Shown piece by piece: positions 51,201 through 63,760 of a stretch of DNA of 64,000 bases; position 1 is the first letter of the stretch, and each line of letters opens with the position of its first letter. The stretch is from NCBI GenBank assembly GCA_030674185.1, contig JAPXFY010000013.1, positions 52,604,067-52,668,066 of the forward strand, written 5' to 3'. The notes below the pieces were generated by a model, which saw nothing but the letters and a program-made list of their open reading frames with translations, made no database searches and was not told where the DNA came from. The stretch is from Monoplex corrugatus (Eukaryota; Mollusca; Gastropoda; Littorinimorpha; Ranellidae). Both the position numbers and the translations under genes were made by a program.

Positions 51201-51790
51201 TGCACTGAAAGTAAAGGAGATCAGTTATAGAACAGTAGCTGAAGATGCTAGCAGACCTGAATGTTGCGACAAATGGGAAATGATCCTTAACAAAACAACT
51301 GAATAGGTAAAACAATTAAAAGAATTCGAAAGATTAAAGAAAATTTAAATTAGATGGTTTCAAATAAGATTAACGCTGCGTATTTTGGCAACAAATGTTG
51401 TTTTAATGAAAATGGGTATTATAAATGATAATGAGAATTTTTTTGTAAATGGGCACAAGATACCTTGCAACATATGGTTTGGGAATGTACAGTACAGTGG
51501 TACAGGTGTTTTGAAGACAACTTGGAGCAGTCTTGAATGATATTTGCTTCAATGTTTCCTCTTTAGACGTTACCAAAATGTTTGTATCAACTGGACATGA
51601 CATCAGTTTCAAATCGGATAATGCTTTAGACTCAGTTTTGCTCCAGGCAAAATTGTACATTTACAAATGCAAATATAAAGACTATGCCACATGTCAGTTT
51701 ATTCAGAAAGTATTTAGAAATAGTTTTTGCCATACAGAAACACAAAACTATTAATGAACATGGCATATAACAAATTTAAGAATGATTGGG
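48300..51790 (+). pseudogene. L1/Tx1-like LINE relic, plus strand, split by a MITE
   Basis: The broken plus-strand translation follows L1/Tx1 ORF2 order. It has an endonuclease end (TDHLMVTLELTFRKK), LQSKARWIVDREKLQ, an RT approach (YITNKLKLVLHSLK, CDMISYLKTQRNLPRLLLCL), motif A DFGKAFD, motif B RQGDPI with stops, a remnant of motif C (QYA-stop-DTELALNG), then FAFVWNKREKK and a C-terminal block. Many stops and frameshifts are present and the YADD motif is destroyed. Parts may be duplicated (49540-49700 repeats AFDS/WD-like text). It lies in the last introns or 3' region of the minus-strand gene. Confidence 0.78.
50451..50642. mobile_element. Composite palindromic TTAA element inserted in the L1/Tx1 relic
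   Basis: TTAA at 50451-50454 and 50639-50642 flank 184 bp. The outer arms CCTTTAACTCCCGCACCCTG and, from the right, CCCTTTAACTCCCGCACCCTG are nearly identical. The inner palindrome (50524-50595) begins CCCTTTGATTCCCTCAC and ends GTGAGGGAGTCAAAGGG, centred on CTTCCTGCAGGAAG, between GTAA and TTAA. Removing one TTAA plus the insert rejoins the LINE reading LKLPWL to RKHQKP in frame, so this is a clean TTAA insertion as made by piggyBac-type transposition. Confidence 0.85.
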
Positions 51791-52330
51791 TTTCATAGAA
51801 AACATTAGTAGATGAGTCGACTGTTAAAATAATTATCTATGGTTGAAATAGCATTAATGAACATATAATGCAGTAAATGTAAGACTTACTGCGTTTCCTA
51901 CGAAATATCAGTAGATACGTAGATTTTTGAAATATATATGATTGATCTTCTTACTGAAACAGATGCTAAGTGAAATTTTGCAAGTATGACTTTTGTCCAA
52001 ATGAAGGGGGGGGGGGGGGGGGTCAGTATTGTTAATACTTTCCTGTCGCTTTACATGTAAGGTACGTGAATGTGTTATGATCATGAACATATTGATACTA
52101 TATGCGAAATATGTTTTATTTGCTCGTTATGTTTTGTCTATTTGTTTTTATGTTTTGTATATTTGTTGTTCTACAAAATGCAAACATAAATGATTTATAT
52201 GTAAAAAAAAAGAAGTACTTGCACTTTTGCGTGTGGACATTTGTTCACAGCTTGTCTTTGGGGCTAAACGCATGACACACACTCGTGCGGGCGTACGCAC
52301 ACACACACATTCATGCACACACACATTGCG
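51791..52330. other. Intronic stretch with poly-G and A tract
   Basis: G run at 52006-52022. No gene. Confidence 0.45.
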
Positions 52331-52337
52331 CGCCCGC

Positions 52338-52408
<71 letters not shown>

Positions 52409-52705
52409 TCTGACACACAGACAACACACACACCCTCTGACACACAGAGTGTCAATCCGAGTTTGCAATATATAGAAACTGCCTCTAAGCCGCCTTTCTT
52501 AGCTGATGCTTGAATCATTCGGATGGTGTCAGCTTTATGTGTCACTGGTCATGTACCCTGGCCACCGCCCCGTACCCCCGCCGTGCCCATTTCAAGACCC
52601 TACAATGTACAGGGTTTTGCACAAGCTTAACTGCTGGCAGAGTTTTGTGGAGCGGAACTAGTATCGTCCGAATGCGATACTTTCTTTTTCCAAAAACTCC
52701 AAATG

Positions 52706-52789
<84 letters not shown>

Positions 52790-52875
52790 ACATACGCATG
52801 CACACAAACACACACATGTACATACACATACACACACACACACACAACACACAACACTACAGGATGCACATACAA

Positions 52876-52910
<35 letters not shown>
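52331..52910. repeat. Cluster of (CA)n microsatellites
   Basis: CA runs at 52340-52406, 52706-52788 and 52880-52908, with CACACACA-rich DNA between. 52410-52700 is not simple repeat: its minus strand has a short open segment (IRMIQASAKKGGLEAVS) without clear splice sites. I do not call it. Confidence 0.9.
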
Positions 52911-52912
<2 letters not shown>

Positions 52913-53075
52913 CAAAAGAAAAACAGTGATAATAACAGAAATCCAGCAACTGAACTTGTGGACAGGAATAAAAAATCAATGACAATGTAAAAACATCAAA
53001 TGAATGAAACGCTACACGATGAAAAACACACAAGAAATAAAACGGGATAAATGCACAGAACAGTTGAACACTCAC

Positions 53076-53117
53076 GTTTCAGAATCTTCATTTCCCCCTC
53101 AAGAACTCTGATTCGAT
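53076..53117 (-). CDS. 42-bp exon of the minus-strand coiled-coil gene
   Basis: On the minus strand: acceptor TTTTATTCCAG, donor AAAC|GTGAGT, phase 1 to phase 1. With the split Asp codon it reads DRIRVLEGEMKILK, two heptads with hydrophobic spacing. It follows in phase from the exon at 61484-61609. Confidence 0.65.
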
Positions 53118-53272
53118 CTGGAATAAAATTATAAAAGATTGTGTTACGCAATCCATAATGACAAAAATATAGAGGTTTCCCCATAGTGGAGTCTGATCCG
53201 ATCTGGAACAAAATTACAAAAGACTGTGTTACGCAATCCATAATGATAAAAATACAGAGGTTTCCCCATAAG
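53104..53272. repeat. 85-bp duplication covering the 5' end of the small exon and its acceptor
   Basis: GATTCGATCTGGAATAAAAT at 53110 recurs as GATCCGATCTGGAACAAAAT at 53195, followed by about 65 closely matching bases each. The second copy carries an acceptor and about 13 bases of exon-like sequence, but no donor. Confidence 0.8.
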
Positions 53273-53689
53273 GGAGTAAGGTAGTAGCGACCTCAACGTT
53301 CCTTGCAGGCAGTGGCCATCATGAGGGCGGTGCCATCTCTCTATCGTTGCTTTACCTTCCACAAGCCTGGACAGGCTAACGGGGACAAACAGACAAGCGG
53401 TTAGGACAACCCCTTTCTACCAGGAGGTCTGGGTTTGAGTCTGCTTAAACGTTGCCTATTGGGTAAAAGATGGAGTTTATTTTTATTATTATTTTTTTTA
53501 CCGGCCTCTCGGATCAACACAAATACTATGCCGATCTGCCAGTCCTTAATCCACTGTCATATCGTAAGTACGCAAAATATCATGTACACTGAAGATTCTG
53601 TAAGACACTGTCAGCGTCGGGTGGGGTTTATCTGTGCACAAGACTACCCAGCTTGCTGACTGTGAAAAAGAAATATGGTTGTCTTAATG
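53273..53689. other. Intronic stretch with SINE-like words
   Basis: 53275-53365 (ATCATGAGGGCGGTGCC, TTGCTTTACCTTCC) resembles 18760-18830. 53385-53445 has a decayed tRNA-like GGTCTGGGTTTGAGTCTGC. Confidence 0.45.
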
Positions 53690-56600
53690 GTAGGGTTATT
53701 TCATTTCAAACTACAACCCATCTTACGGTTATGAGACTATCAGGGAGGTCCCAACCACCTCACTCCCCTAGACACATCTTAGGGTTATAGCACAATTAGG
53801 GAGGTGCCTACCACCTCACTCCCCTACACACTTCATAGGGTTATAGGACTGTCAGGGAGGACCCTACCACCTCACCGCAGTAAGACCAATCTTAGGGTTA
53901 TAGAACTGTCAGGGGATGTCTCTACCACCTCACTTCCCTAGACACATCTAAGGGTTATAAAACTGTCAGGGAGGTCCCTACCATCTCACTCCCCTAGACA
54001 CATCTTAGGATTATAGGACTATCAGGGAGGTCCCTACCACCACACTTCCCTGGACACGTCTCAGGATTATAGGACTATCAGGGAGGTGCCTACCACATCA
54101 CTCCCCAAGACACTTCATAGGGTTATAGGACTATCAGGGAGGTGCCTACCACATCACTCCCCAAGACACTTCATAGGGTTATAGGACTATCAGGGAGGTC
54201 CCTACCACATCACTCCCCAAGACACTTCATAGGGTTATAGGACTATCAGGGAGGTGTCCTACCACATCACTCCCCAAGACACTTCATAGGGTTATAGGAC
54301 TATCAGGGAGGTCCCTACCACATCACTCCCCGAGACACTTCATAGGGTTATAGGACTATCAGGGAGGTCCCTACCACCTCACTCCCGAGACACTTCATAG
54401 GGTTATAGGACTATCAGGGAGGTCCCTACCACATCACTCCCCAAGACACTTCATAGGGTTATAGGACTATCAGGGAGGTCCCTACCACCTCACTCCCCAA
54501 GACACTTCATAGGGTTATAGGACTATCAGGGAGGTCCTACCACATCACTCCCCAAGACACTTCATAGGGTTATAGGACTATCAGGGAGGTGCCTACCACA
54601 TCACTCCCCAAGACACTTCATAGGGTTATAGGACTATCAGGGAGGTCCCTACCACATCACTCCCCAAGACACTTCATAGGGTTATAGGACTATCAGGGAG
54701 GTGCCTACCACATCACTCCCCAAGACACTTCATAGGGTTATAGGACTATCAGGGAGGTCCCTACCACATCACTCCCCAAGACACTTCATAGGGTTATAGG
54801 ACTATCAGGGAGGTCCCTACCACATCACTCCCCAAGACACTTCATAGGGTTATAGGACTATCAGGGAGGTCCTACCACATCACTCCCCGAGACACTTCAT
54901 AGGGTTATAGGACTATCAGGGAGGTCCCTACCACCTCACTCCCCAAGACACTTCATAGGGTTATAGGACTATCAGGGAGGTGCCTACCACATCACTCCCC
55001 GAGACACTTCATAGGGTTATAGGACTATCAGGGAGGTCCCTACCACCTCACTCCCCAAGACACTTCATAGGGTTATAGGACTATCAGGGAATTCTCTACC
55101 ACCTTACTCCTTTAGATCCAACTTAGGGTTATAGGACTGTCAGGGAGGTCCCTACCACTTCACTCCCCTAGATACATCTTAGGATTATAGGACTGTCACG
55201 GAGGTTCCTACCACCTCCCTCCTTTAGACACATCTTAGCGTGATAGGACTTTAGGGTCATTGGACTGTGAGGGAGATCCCTACCACTTCACTCTCCTATG
55301 ATCTTAAGGTTACAGGACCGTCAGGGAAGTCACTACCACCTCACTCCCCTTAGCGTTATAGGACTATCAAGGAGGTCCCTACCACCTCATTGCCCTAGAC
55401 ACATCTTCGGGTTACAGGACTGTCAAGGAATTCCTACCACCTCACTCCCCTAGACACATCTTAGGGTTAATGGATTATAAAGGAAGTCACTACCACCTCA
55501 TTCCCCTAGACACACCTTGGGGTTAATGGACTATCATGCAGGTCACTACCACCTCGTCCCCCTAGACACACCTTAGGGTTAATGGATTATAAAGGAAGTA
55601 ACTACCACCTCATTCAGTCAGGCAGGTCACTACCACCTCATTTCCCTAGACACACCTTAGGATTAACGGAATGTGACAGGTCACTACCACCTCGTTCCCC
55701 TAGACAAATCCTAGGGTTAATGGACTACCATGCAGGTCTCTACCACCTCATTCCCCTGGACACATCTTAGGGTTATTGGACTGTCAGGCAGGTCACTACA
55801 ACCTCATTCCTCTAGACACATCTTAGGGTTAATGGTTTTTCAGGCAGGTCGCTACCACCTCATTCCCCTAGACACATCTTAGGGTTAATGGACTATTAGG
55901 CAGGTAACTACCATCTCATTCCCTTAGACACAATTTAGGTTAATGGACTATCAGGAAGGTTACTACCACCTCGTTCCCCTGCACAGATCCTAGGGTTAAT
56001 GGACTATAATGCAGGTCACTACCACCTCATTCCCCTAGACACACCTTAGGGTTAATGTATTGTCAGGCAGGTCACTACCACCTCATTCCCCTAGAAACAC
56101 CTTAGGGTTAATGTATTGTCAGGCAGGTCACTACCACCTCATTCCCCTAGACACACCTTAGGGTTAATGGGTTGTTGGGGAGGTGACAACCACCTCATTC
56201 CCCTAGACACACCTTAGGGTTAATGGACTATCAGGGAGGTGACAACCATCTCATTCCCCTAGACACATCTTAGGGTTAATGGACTATCAGGGAGGTGACA
56301 ACCACCTCATTCCCCTAGACACACCTTAGTGTTAATGGACTATCAGGCAGGTCACTACCACCTCATTCCCCTAGACACATCTTAGGGTTAATGGGTTGTC
56401 GGGGAGGTGATAACCACCTCATTCCCCTAGACACCTTAGGGTTAATGGACTATCAGGGAGGCGACAACCACCTCATTCCCCTAGACACACCTTAGGGTTA
56501 ATGGACTATCAAGGAGGTGACAACCACCTCATTCCCCTAGACACACCTTAGTGTTAATGGACTATCAGGCAGGTCACTACCACCTCATTCCCCTAGACAC

Positions 56601-59600
56601 ACCTTAGGGTTAATGGGTTGTCGGGGAGGTGACAACCACCTCATTCCCCTAGACACACCTTAGTGTTAATGGACTATCAGTGAAGTGACAACCACCTCAT
56701 TCCCCTAGACACACCTTAGGGTTAATGGATTGTCGGGGAGGTGACAACCACCTCATTCCCCTAGACACACCTTAGGGTTAATGGACTATCAGGGAGGTGA
56801 TAACCACCTCATTCCCCTAGACACACCTTAGGGTTAATGGACTATCAGGGAGGTGACAACCACCTCATTCCCCTAGACACACCTTAGGGTTAGTGGATTG
56901 TCAGGGAGGTGACAACCACCTCATTCCCCTAGACACACCTTAGGGTTAATGGATTGTCGGGGAGGTGACACCCACCTAATTCCCTAGACACACTTTAGGG
57001 TTAATGGACTATCAGGGAGGTGACAACCACCTCATTCCCCTAGACACACCTTAGGGTTAATGGACTATCAGGGAGGTGACAACCACCTCATTCCCCTAGA
57101 CACACCTTAGGGTTAATGGACTATCAGGGAGGTGATAACCACCTCATTCCCCTAGACACACCTTAGGGTTAGTGGATTGTCAGGGAGAAGACAACCACCT
57201 CATTTCCCTAGACACACCTTAGGGTTAATGGATTGTCAGGCAGGTCACCACCACCTCATTCCTGTAGACACACTTAGGTTAATGGATTGTCAGGCAGGTC
57301 ACTACCACCTCATTCCCCTAGACACACCTTCGGGTTAATGGGTTGTCGGGAGGTGACAACCACCCTCATTCCCCTAGACACACTTTAGGGTTAATGGACT
57401 ATCAGGGAGGTGACAACCACCTCATTCCCCTAGACACACCTTAGTGTTAATGGACTATCAGGCAGGTCACTACCACCTCATTCCCCTAGACACACCTTAG
57501 GGTTAATGGGTTGTCGGGGAGGTGACAACCACCTCATTCCCCTAGACACACCTTAGTGTTAATGGACTATCAGTGAGGTGACAACCACCTCATTCCCCTA
57601 GACACACCTTAGGGTTAACGGACTATCAGGAGGTGATAACCACCTCATTCCCCTAGACACAGCTTAGGGTTAATGGATTATCGGAGAGGTGACAACCACC
57701 TCATTCCCCTAGACACACCTTAGGGTTAATGGACTATCAGGGAGGTGACAACCATCTCATTTCCCTAGACTTACCTTAGGTTAATGGACTATCAGGGAGG
57801 TGACAACCACCTCATTCCCCTAGACACACCTTAGGGTTAATGGACTATCAGGGAGGTGACAACCACCTCATTCCTAGACACACCTTAGGGTTAATGGACT
57901 ATCAGGAGGTGACAACCACCTCATTTCCCTAGACTTACCTTAGAGTTAATGGACTATCAGGGAGGTGACAACCACCTCATTCCCCTAGACACACCTTAGG
58001 GTTAATGGACTATCAGGGAGGTGACAACCACCTCATTCCCTAGACACACCTTAGTGTTAATGGACTATCAGGCAGGTCACTACCACCTCATTCCCTAGAC
58101 ACACCTTAGGGTTAATGGGTTGTCGGGGAGGTGACAACCACCTCATTCCCCTAGACACACCTTAGGGTTAATGGACTATCAGGGAGGTGATAACCACCTC
58201 ATTCCCCTAGACACACCTTAGGGTTAATGGATTGTCGGGGAGGTGACAACCACCTCATTCCCCTAGACACACCTTAGGGTTAATGGACTATCAGGGAGGT
58301 GACAACCACCTCATTCCCCTAGACACACCTTAGGGTTAATGGACTATCAGGAGGTGACAACCACCTCATTCCCCTAGACACACCTTAGGGTTAATGGACT
58401 ATCAGGGAGGTGACAACCACCTCATTCCCCTAGACACACCTTAGGGTTAGTGGATGTCAGGGAGGTGACAACCACCTCATTCCCTAGACACACCTTAGGG
58501 TTAATGGATGTCGGGGAGGTGACACCCACCTAATTCCCTAGACACACTTTAGGTTAATGGACTATCAGGGAGGTGACAACCACCTCATTCCCCTAGAACA
58601 CCTTAGGGTTAATGGACTATCAGGGAGGTGACAACCACCTCATTCCCTAGACACACCTTAGGGTTAATGGACTATCAGGAGGTGACAACCACCTCATTCC
58701 CCTAGACACACCTTAGGGTTAGTGGATTGTCAGGGAGAAGACAACCACCTCATTTCCCTAGACACACCTTAGGTTAATGAATTGTCAGGCAGGTCACCAC
58801 CACCTCATTCTGTAGACACACCTTAAGGTTAATGGATTGTCAGGCAGGTCACTACCACCTCATTCCCCTAGACACACCTTAGGTTAATGGACTATCAGGG
58901 AGGTGACAACCACCTCATTCCCTAGACACACCTTAGGGTTAATGGACTATCAGGGAGGTGACAACCACCTCATTCCCTAGACACACCTTAGTGTTAATGG
59001 ACTATCAGGCAGGTCACTACCACTCATTCCCCTAGACACACCTTAGGGTTAATGGGTTGTCGGGGAGGTGACACCACCTCATTCCCTAGAACACCTTAGG
59101 GTTAATGGACTATCAGGGAGGTGACAACCACCTCATTCCCTAGACACACCTTAGGGTTAATGGACTATCAGGGAGGTGACAACCACCTCATTCCCCTAGA
59201 CACACCTTAGGGGTTAATGGACTATCGGGAGGTGATAACCACCTCATTCCCCTAGACACACCTTAGGGTTAATGGATATCGGAGAGGTGACAACCACCTC
59301 ATTCCCTAGACACACCTTAGGGTTAATGGACTATCAGGGAGGTGACAACCACCTCATTCCCTAGACTACCTTAGGTTAATGGACTTCAGGAGGTGACAAC
59401 CACCTCATTCCCCTAGACACACCTTAGGGTTAATGGACTATCAGGGAGGTGACAACCACCTCATTCCCCTAGACACACCTTAGGTTAATGGACTATCAGG
59501 GAGGTGACAACCACCTCATTCCCCTGACACACCTTAGTGTTAATGGACTATCAGGAGGTGACAACCACCTCATTCCCCTAGACACATCTTAGGGTTATGG

Positions 59601-60830
59601 ACTTCAGGGAGGTGACAACCACCTCATTCCCCTAGACACACTTAGGTTAATGGACTATCAGGAGGTCATACCACCTCATTCCCTAGACTACACCTTAGGG
59701 TTACGGACTATCAGGAGTGATCAACCACCTCATTCCCTGACACACTTAGGGTTATGGACTATCAGGGAGGTGCACCACCTCATTCCTCTAGACACATCTT
59801 AGGGTTATGGACTTTCAGGATGACAACCAACTCATTTACACTCTGTATGACAAATGACAACCACCCATCTACATACAGGTATAAGATTGTCAGGAGTCAC
59901 ACCACCCTCATTCCCAAGTACAACTTTGGGTTAATGATATCTCAGGGAGGTACAACACCTCATTGCCCTAGACTATCACCTTAGGTTAATGGACTATCAG
60001 GGAGTGACAACCAACCTCATTACCCTGACACACCTTAGGTTAATGACTATCAGGAGGTGACAACCAACTCATTCCCTAGACAACCTTAGTTAATGGAACT
60101 ATCAGATGTTCACATACCACTTACATTTCCCTAACACATCTTAGTGTTTTATGATTCTCGGGGAGGTACTATTACTCATTCCTAACATCATACTATAGGT
60201 TAAGGATATCATTGGATCATAACCTCTTTCCCTAACATCACTTAGGTTAATGGATTTACGGGAGTACACCACTCATCCTGACAACTTAGGTTAATGGACT
60301 ATTCTGAAGGTGACATTCCATCGATTTCACATAAGAGACCACTTAGGTTAATGGACTATCAGGGAGGTGACAACCCAACCTCATTCCCCTAGGACACACT
60401 TTGGGTTAATGGACTATTCAGGGAGGTGAACAACATCACTCATTCCCCTAACATCACCTTAGGGTTAATGGATTTGTCAGGAGTGACAACCACCTCATTC
60501 CCCTAGACACACCTTAGGGTTAATGGACTATCAGGGAGGTGACAACCACCTCATTCCCCTAGACACATCTTTGTGTTATGGGACTCTCAGGGAGGTGACA
60601 ACCACCTCATTCCCCTAGACACATCTTAGTGTTATGGACTCTCAGGGGAGGTTCCTATTACGTCACTCCCTTTAGACTTATCATACATAGGGTTACAGGA
60701 CTATCATTGAGATCATCACCACCTCTTTCCCCTGGATACATCATAGGGTGAGGGGCTATCAGGGAGGTCCCTACCACCTCACTCCTCTAGACACATCTTA
60801 GGGTTATGGGACTTTTTCTTTACCTTTTTT
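53690..60830. repeat. 56-bp satellite-like array, about 7.1 kb
   Basis: Left block (53.7-55.1 kb): unit ATAGGGTTATAGGACTATCA + GGGAGGTCCCTACCACATCA + CTCCCCAAGACACTTC. Middle (55.1-55.9 kb): mixed variants. Right block (55.9-60.65 kb): unit TTAGGGTTAATGGACTATCA + GGGAGGTGACAACCACCTCA + TTCCCCTAGACACACC. All are 56 bp, about 127 copies. Each unit has a small inverted repeat (GAGGTG-ACAAC-CACCTC). A 1.55-kb block is itself duplicated. The array lies within one intron of the minus-strand gene. Confidence 0.97.
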
Positions 60831-61483
60831 TTTCTCTGAAATTGACAAATCATATCGACTTGTCATGACAAAGACAACATCAGCACATCATATCTACAAT
60901 AAATGACAAAAGCATTGCATAGTCAAAATCAACCCATCACATCCACAAAAGGTAACAAGTATTGCATGGACAATATCAACCCATCATATCTACAGAAGGT
61001 AACAAAATATTGCTGAGACAATATCAACCCATCATATCTCTACAAAGGGTAACAAAATATTGTATGGACAACATCAACCTTATCTTCAACAGGTGACAAA
61101 ATACTGCATATATACAACGTCAACCCATATCTACAACAGGAAACAAAATATTGCATATTCATATCCTCATATAAATTGATCAACCATTATATATCATCAG
61201 TATCTTTTATTACTGGTATGTTATATTATTATTATTATTATTATTAGTAGTAGTAGTAGTAGTAGTATTTATTATTATCATTATTATTGTTCTTGTTGTT
61301 ACTATTATTGTTTTTCTTATTATTTTCATCATAATCCACATCATTACCATTATCGTAATAATCAAGAATTTTTGTATCCGTGGAAGAAACAGGTGAAGGT
61401 CATGCCAATTGTTAAGGTCATTCTAAGGTCATTCCAGTCGTTTACATAGAGAGACCCTGGCCTCCTCTACAGGAGATACTTAC
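60831..61483. other. Intronic stretch with degenerate 50-55 bp repeat and (ATT)n
   Basis: 60840-61150 repeats AACATCAACCCATCATATCTACA ... GGTAACAAAATATTGCAT about six times. 61225-61330 is ATT/TAG triplet DNA. Confidence 0.7.
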
Positions 61484-61609
61484 CCCTGGCTGCCTGAGCC
61501 TCCTTGATGTAGCGTACTTTGATGGCGTCCTTGTCGGCAATTTCCAGCCTCAGAGCGGCTTCTGTCCTCTCGCCCTCAGTAACCGCAGTAGCAATTTGCT
61601 GCATCTCGT
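61484..61609 (-). CDS. Coiled-coil exon of the minus-strand gene
   Basis: On the minus strand: acceptor CGATTGTAACAG, donor CCAGGG|GTAAGT (strong), phase 1 to 1, 126 bp. It encodes (D)EMQQIATAVTEGERTEAALR, LEIADKDAIKVRY and IKEAQAAR. Heptad-like and highly charged, it continues the coiled coil of the exon at 62059. I do not recognise the family. Confidence 0.8.
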
Positions 61610-61744
61610 CTGTTACAATCGGATTATCGTTGATATTACTGTAAATACTTAAAGCCCAGCCGACTGCACAGTCATATCAGGGTTATGTTAGAAGAATCAT
61701 ATATCTTTCTTCGATTTCCCTCGAACAGCTAAGTATCCCCCCTT

Positions 61745-61855
<111 letters not shown>

Positions 61856-61889
61856 GAGTGTGATAGAAAAAATGATGTTGGTATGTGAG

Positions 61890-61998
61890 TGAGATTATTC
61901 ATGTAATAGCGCAGTGAGTCGAACTGAGAATAGCGCTATACAAAAGCTATTTATTATTGCTATTATTATTGGTATTATTATTGCTATTATCAACATCA

Positions 61999-62030
<32 letters not shown>

Positions 62031-62058
62031 TTATTATTATTATTATTATTATTATTAC
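61890..62058 (+). repeat. LINE-type 3' tail module: AGCGCTATACAAAAGC-(ATT)n
   Basis: TAGCGCAGTGAGTCG ... AGCGCTATACAAAAGCTATT, then long (ATT)n, right after the (GT)n run. The same order (TG-run, GCGCTATATAAAT, ATT-run) ends the LINEs at 10907 and 14320. It is likely a short LINE/SINE 3' end. The ATT run reaches the donor of the neighbouring exon. Confidence 0.6.
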
Positions 62059-62196
62059 CTCTAAGTTTTTCCACAAGGGCCTTGTGGGTTTGGACCGTTT
62101 CTTGCAAAATTCGCTCATTCTCCCTGGCCATCGTCTCAAACCGGGAGGCATTCATCAGAGCAATGGTCATCTGCTGACCATACTTCACCGACTGAT
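62059..62196 (-). CDS. Coiled-coil exon of the minus-strand gene (most 5' one in the window)
   Basis: On the minus strand: acceptor CTTCCTCACAG, donor TTAGAG|GTAATA, phase 1 to 1, 138 bp. It encodes QSVKYGQQMTIALMNASR, FETMARENERILQETVQTH and KALVEKLR, which is long and helical with coiled-coil spacing. The upstream exons lie beyond 62197 or outside the window: none could be recognised to 64000. Confidence 0.78.
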
Positions 62197-62805
62197 CTGT
62201 GAGGAAGAAAGAAAAACAAAACAGTCAAGCTATTCCCCCCAAAATTCCCTTTTATACACGAAAATTATGACAGGAAATCCAGTTTCGATTTGAACCAGAA
62301 AAACACTAAAAAGAGAATCAGAACGCGTATTTAATACATTAAAATAAGACAGGCACAAATGTTTGGCCAACTGGCCTTTGTCAAGCATGAATGTAAGATC
62401 ACAAACAAACATCAAATACAAAAATTAGGGGGGAAAAAAGACTGAAACTTCCCTGCTGCTTCGTCCAGTGGGAGAAGAGGACTAAATGAAATCGCAATGT
62501 GTTTGTGCTTGTTAAGGTCACCGTGACACTTTAGCTGAAATAAAACGACGTATCGTAGGGACATTGGTAGAATGTCACGACAGCGAACACAGTCATGCAG
62601 TCAGATGTTCTTCGAGAAAAACTGTTGTTCACACTCTTGCTCCAAAGCGTACTGATTTTAGGTACTTGTTTTGTCTTTGACAGCTTAACACCACAAAGCG
62701 TATTCATTCGTGGCTCCTCAAGGGTTGTGAAAATCGTCTGACCTAATTTGGTAAAGGTTCATCTAGAAACAACTTAGAAAGTATATATATATATCTCTCT
62801 CTCAC
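62197..62805. other. Intronic or upstream stretch
   Basis: No exon or repeat family recognised. Confidence 0.35.
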
Positions 62806-62816
62806 ACACACACTCA

Positions 62817-62873
<57 letters not shown>

Positions 62874-62887
62874 ACACACACACACAC
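62806..62887. repeat. (CA)n microsatellite with (TA)n and (CT)n edges
   Basis: TATATATA, CTCTCTC, then a CA run with CACTCA interruptions. Confidence 0.93.
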
Positions 62888-63409
62888 GCTCTCTCTTACT
62901 CACGCACTTTTCTTCCAGACGTTCTTTTTCAAAGTCGCCTGGGCAGCACATGGTTTGTAAAGGGTGGAGCTTTATCAGGTCTCCAAAGTCAATAGTTTTG
63001 CCGATGTGTTGTATAATGCCTGAACACCCTACATGTCCCAAATGCACGCATATCCTTTCAGATCTTGAAAGTCATGTCAGCAGTGGGTGGCTCAAGGAAA
63101 CACGGTGATATCCGGCTTGTACCCCCCCCCCCCCCCCATTCCCGAAAAAGAAATGTGACGGCTTATAGGGCGATAACGCCGTGAGGTACAAAACAACAAC
63201 AACAACAACAAAAAGCCAAGCCAAGCAAACAAAAAACATGCTGGGGATTGAGAAGCAGGCGCAGGTGACCCCCCTTGAGCGCTCTGTCAGTACGGAGCTC
63301 CTACAAAGGGAAGGTCCTGATGCTGCTAAAACAGGTGGCGATCGTTTCAATCCGTGTTCAACTTGTCCGCAAGGAAGCGGCATTCACACACGATAGTATG
63401 CAGAGTGAT
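62888..63409. other. Non-coding stretch with poly-C
   Basis: C run at about 63122-63137 and (AAC)n at 63190-63210. No gene. Confidence 0.45.
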
Positions 63410-63760
63410 GTATCCAATCATCATCATCATCGTGTGCCCTGCCGCGTAGCGTTGGCGATCAGGGTCCTCCATACGAAGCTATATCCCTTGTCACTGCAAG
63501 TACATCTCCCACCCTCTCTGCAAGTCCGTCCAATGGTTTCTCCCTGGGTCTACCTGGTGTGCTCTTTCCCTCCAGCTTTCCTGTTGTGACCAGGTGCTCT
63601 AATTTCTCTTTCCTCATAAAGTGTCCTATCAATGTTGCTTGTCTTGTTCTAATCTTCTTTCTTAATGATCTTTTGTCTGCCTCCTTTAAGACTTTCTCAT
63701 ATGTTTGTTCGTTTGTTTGATTTTATTTTTGCTGTCCTTGGAACTCTCAACATTCTTCTC
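63410..63760 (-). pseudogene. LINE 3'-end relic, same family as 42292-43050
   Basis: Minus strand from the (GAT)n end at about 63418: matches the 42292-43050 copy nearly word for word (GCCCTGCCGCGTAGCGTTGG, GGTCTACCTGGTG, CAGCTTTCCTGTTGTGACCA on the plus strand), with a 27-30 bp deletion near 63510. Confidence 0.8.

Noticed and set aside
55900..60500. Interstitial telomere
   Set aside because: TTAGGGTTA occurs once per 56-bp unit rather than as contiguous hexamers.
53690..60830. CRISPR-like array
   Set aside because: Head-to-tail units with no unique spacers, in a eukaryotic intron.
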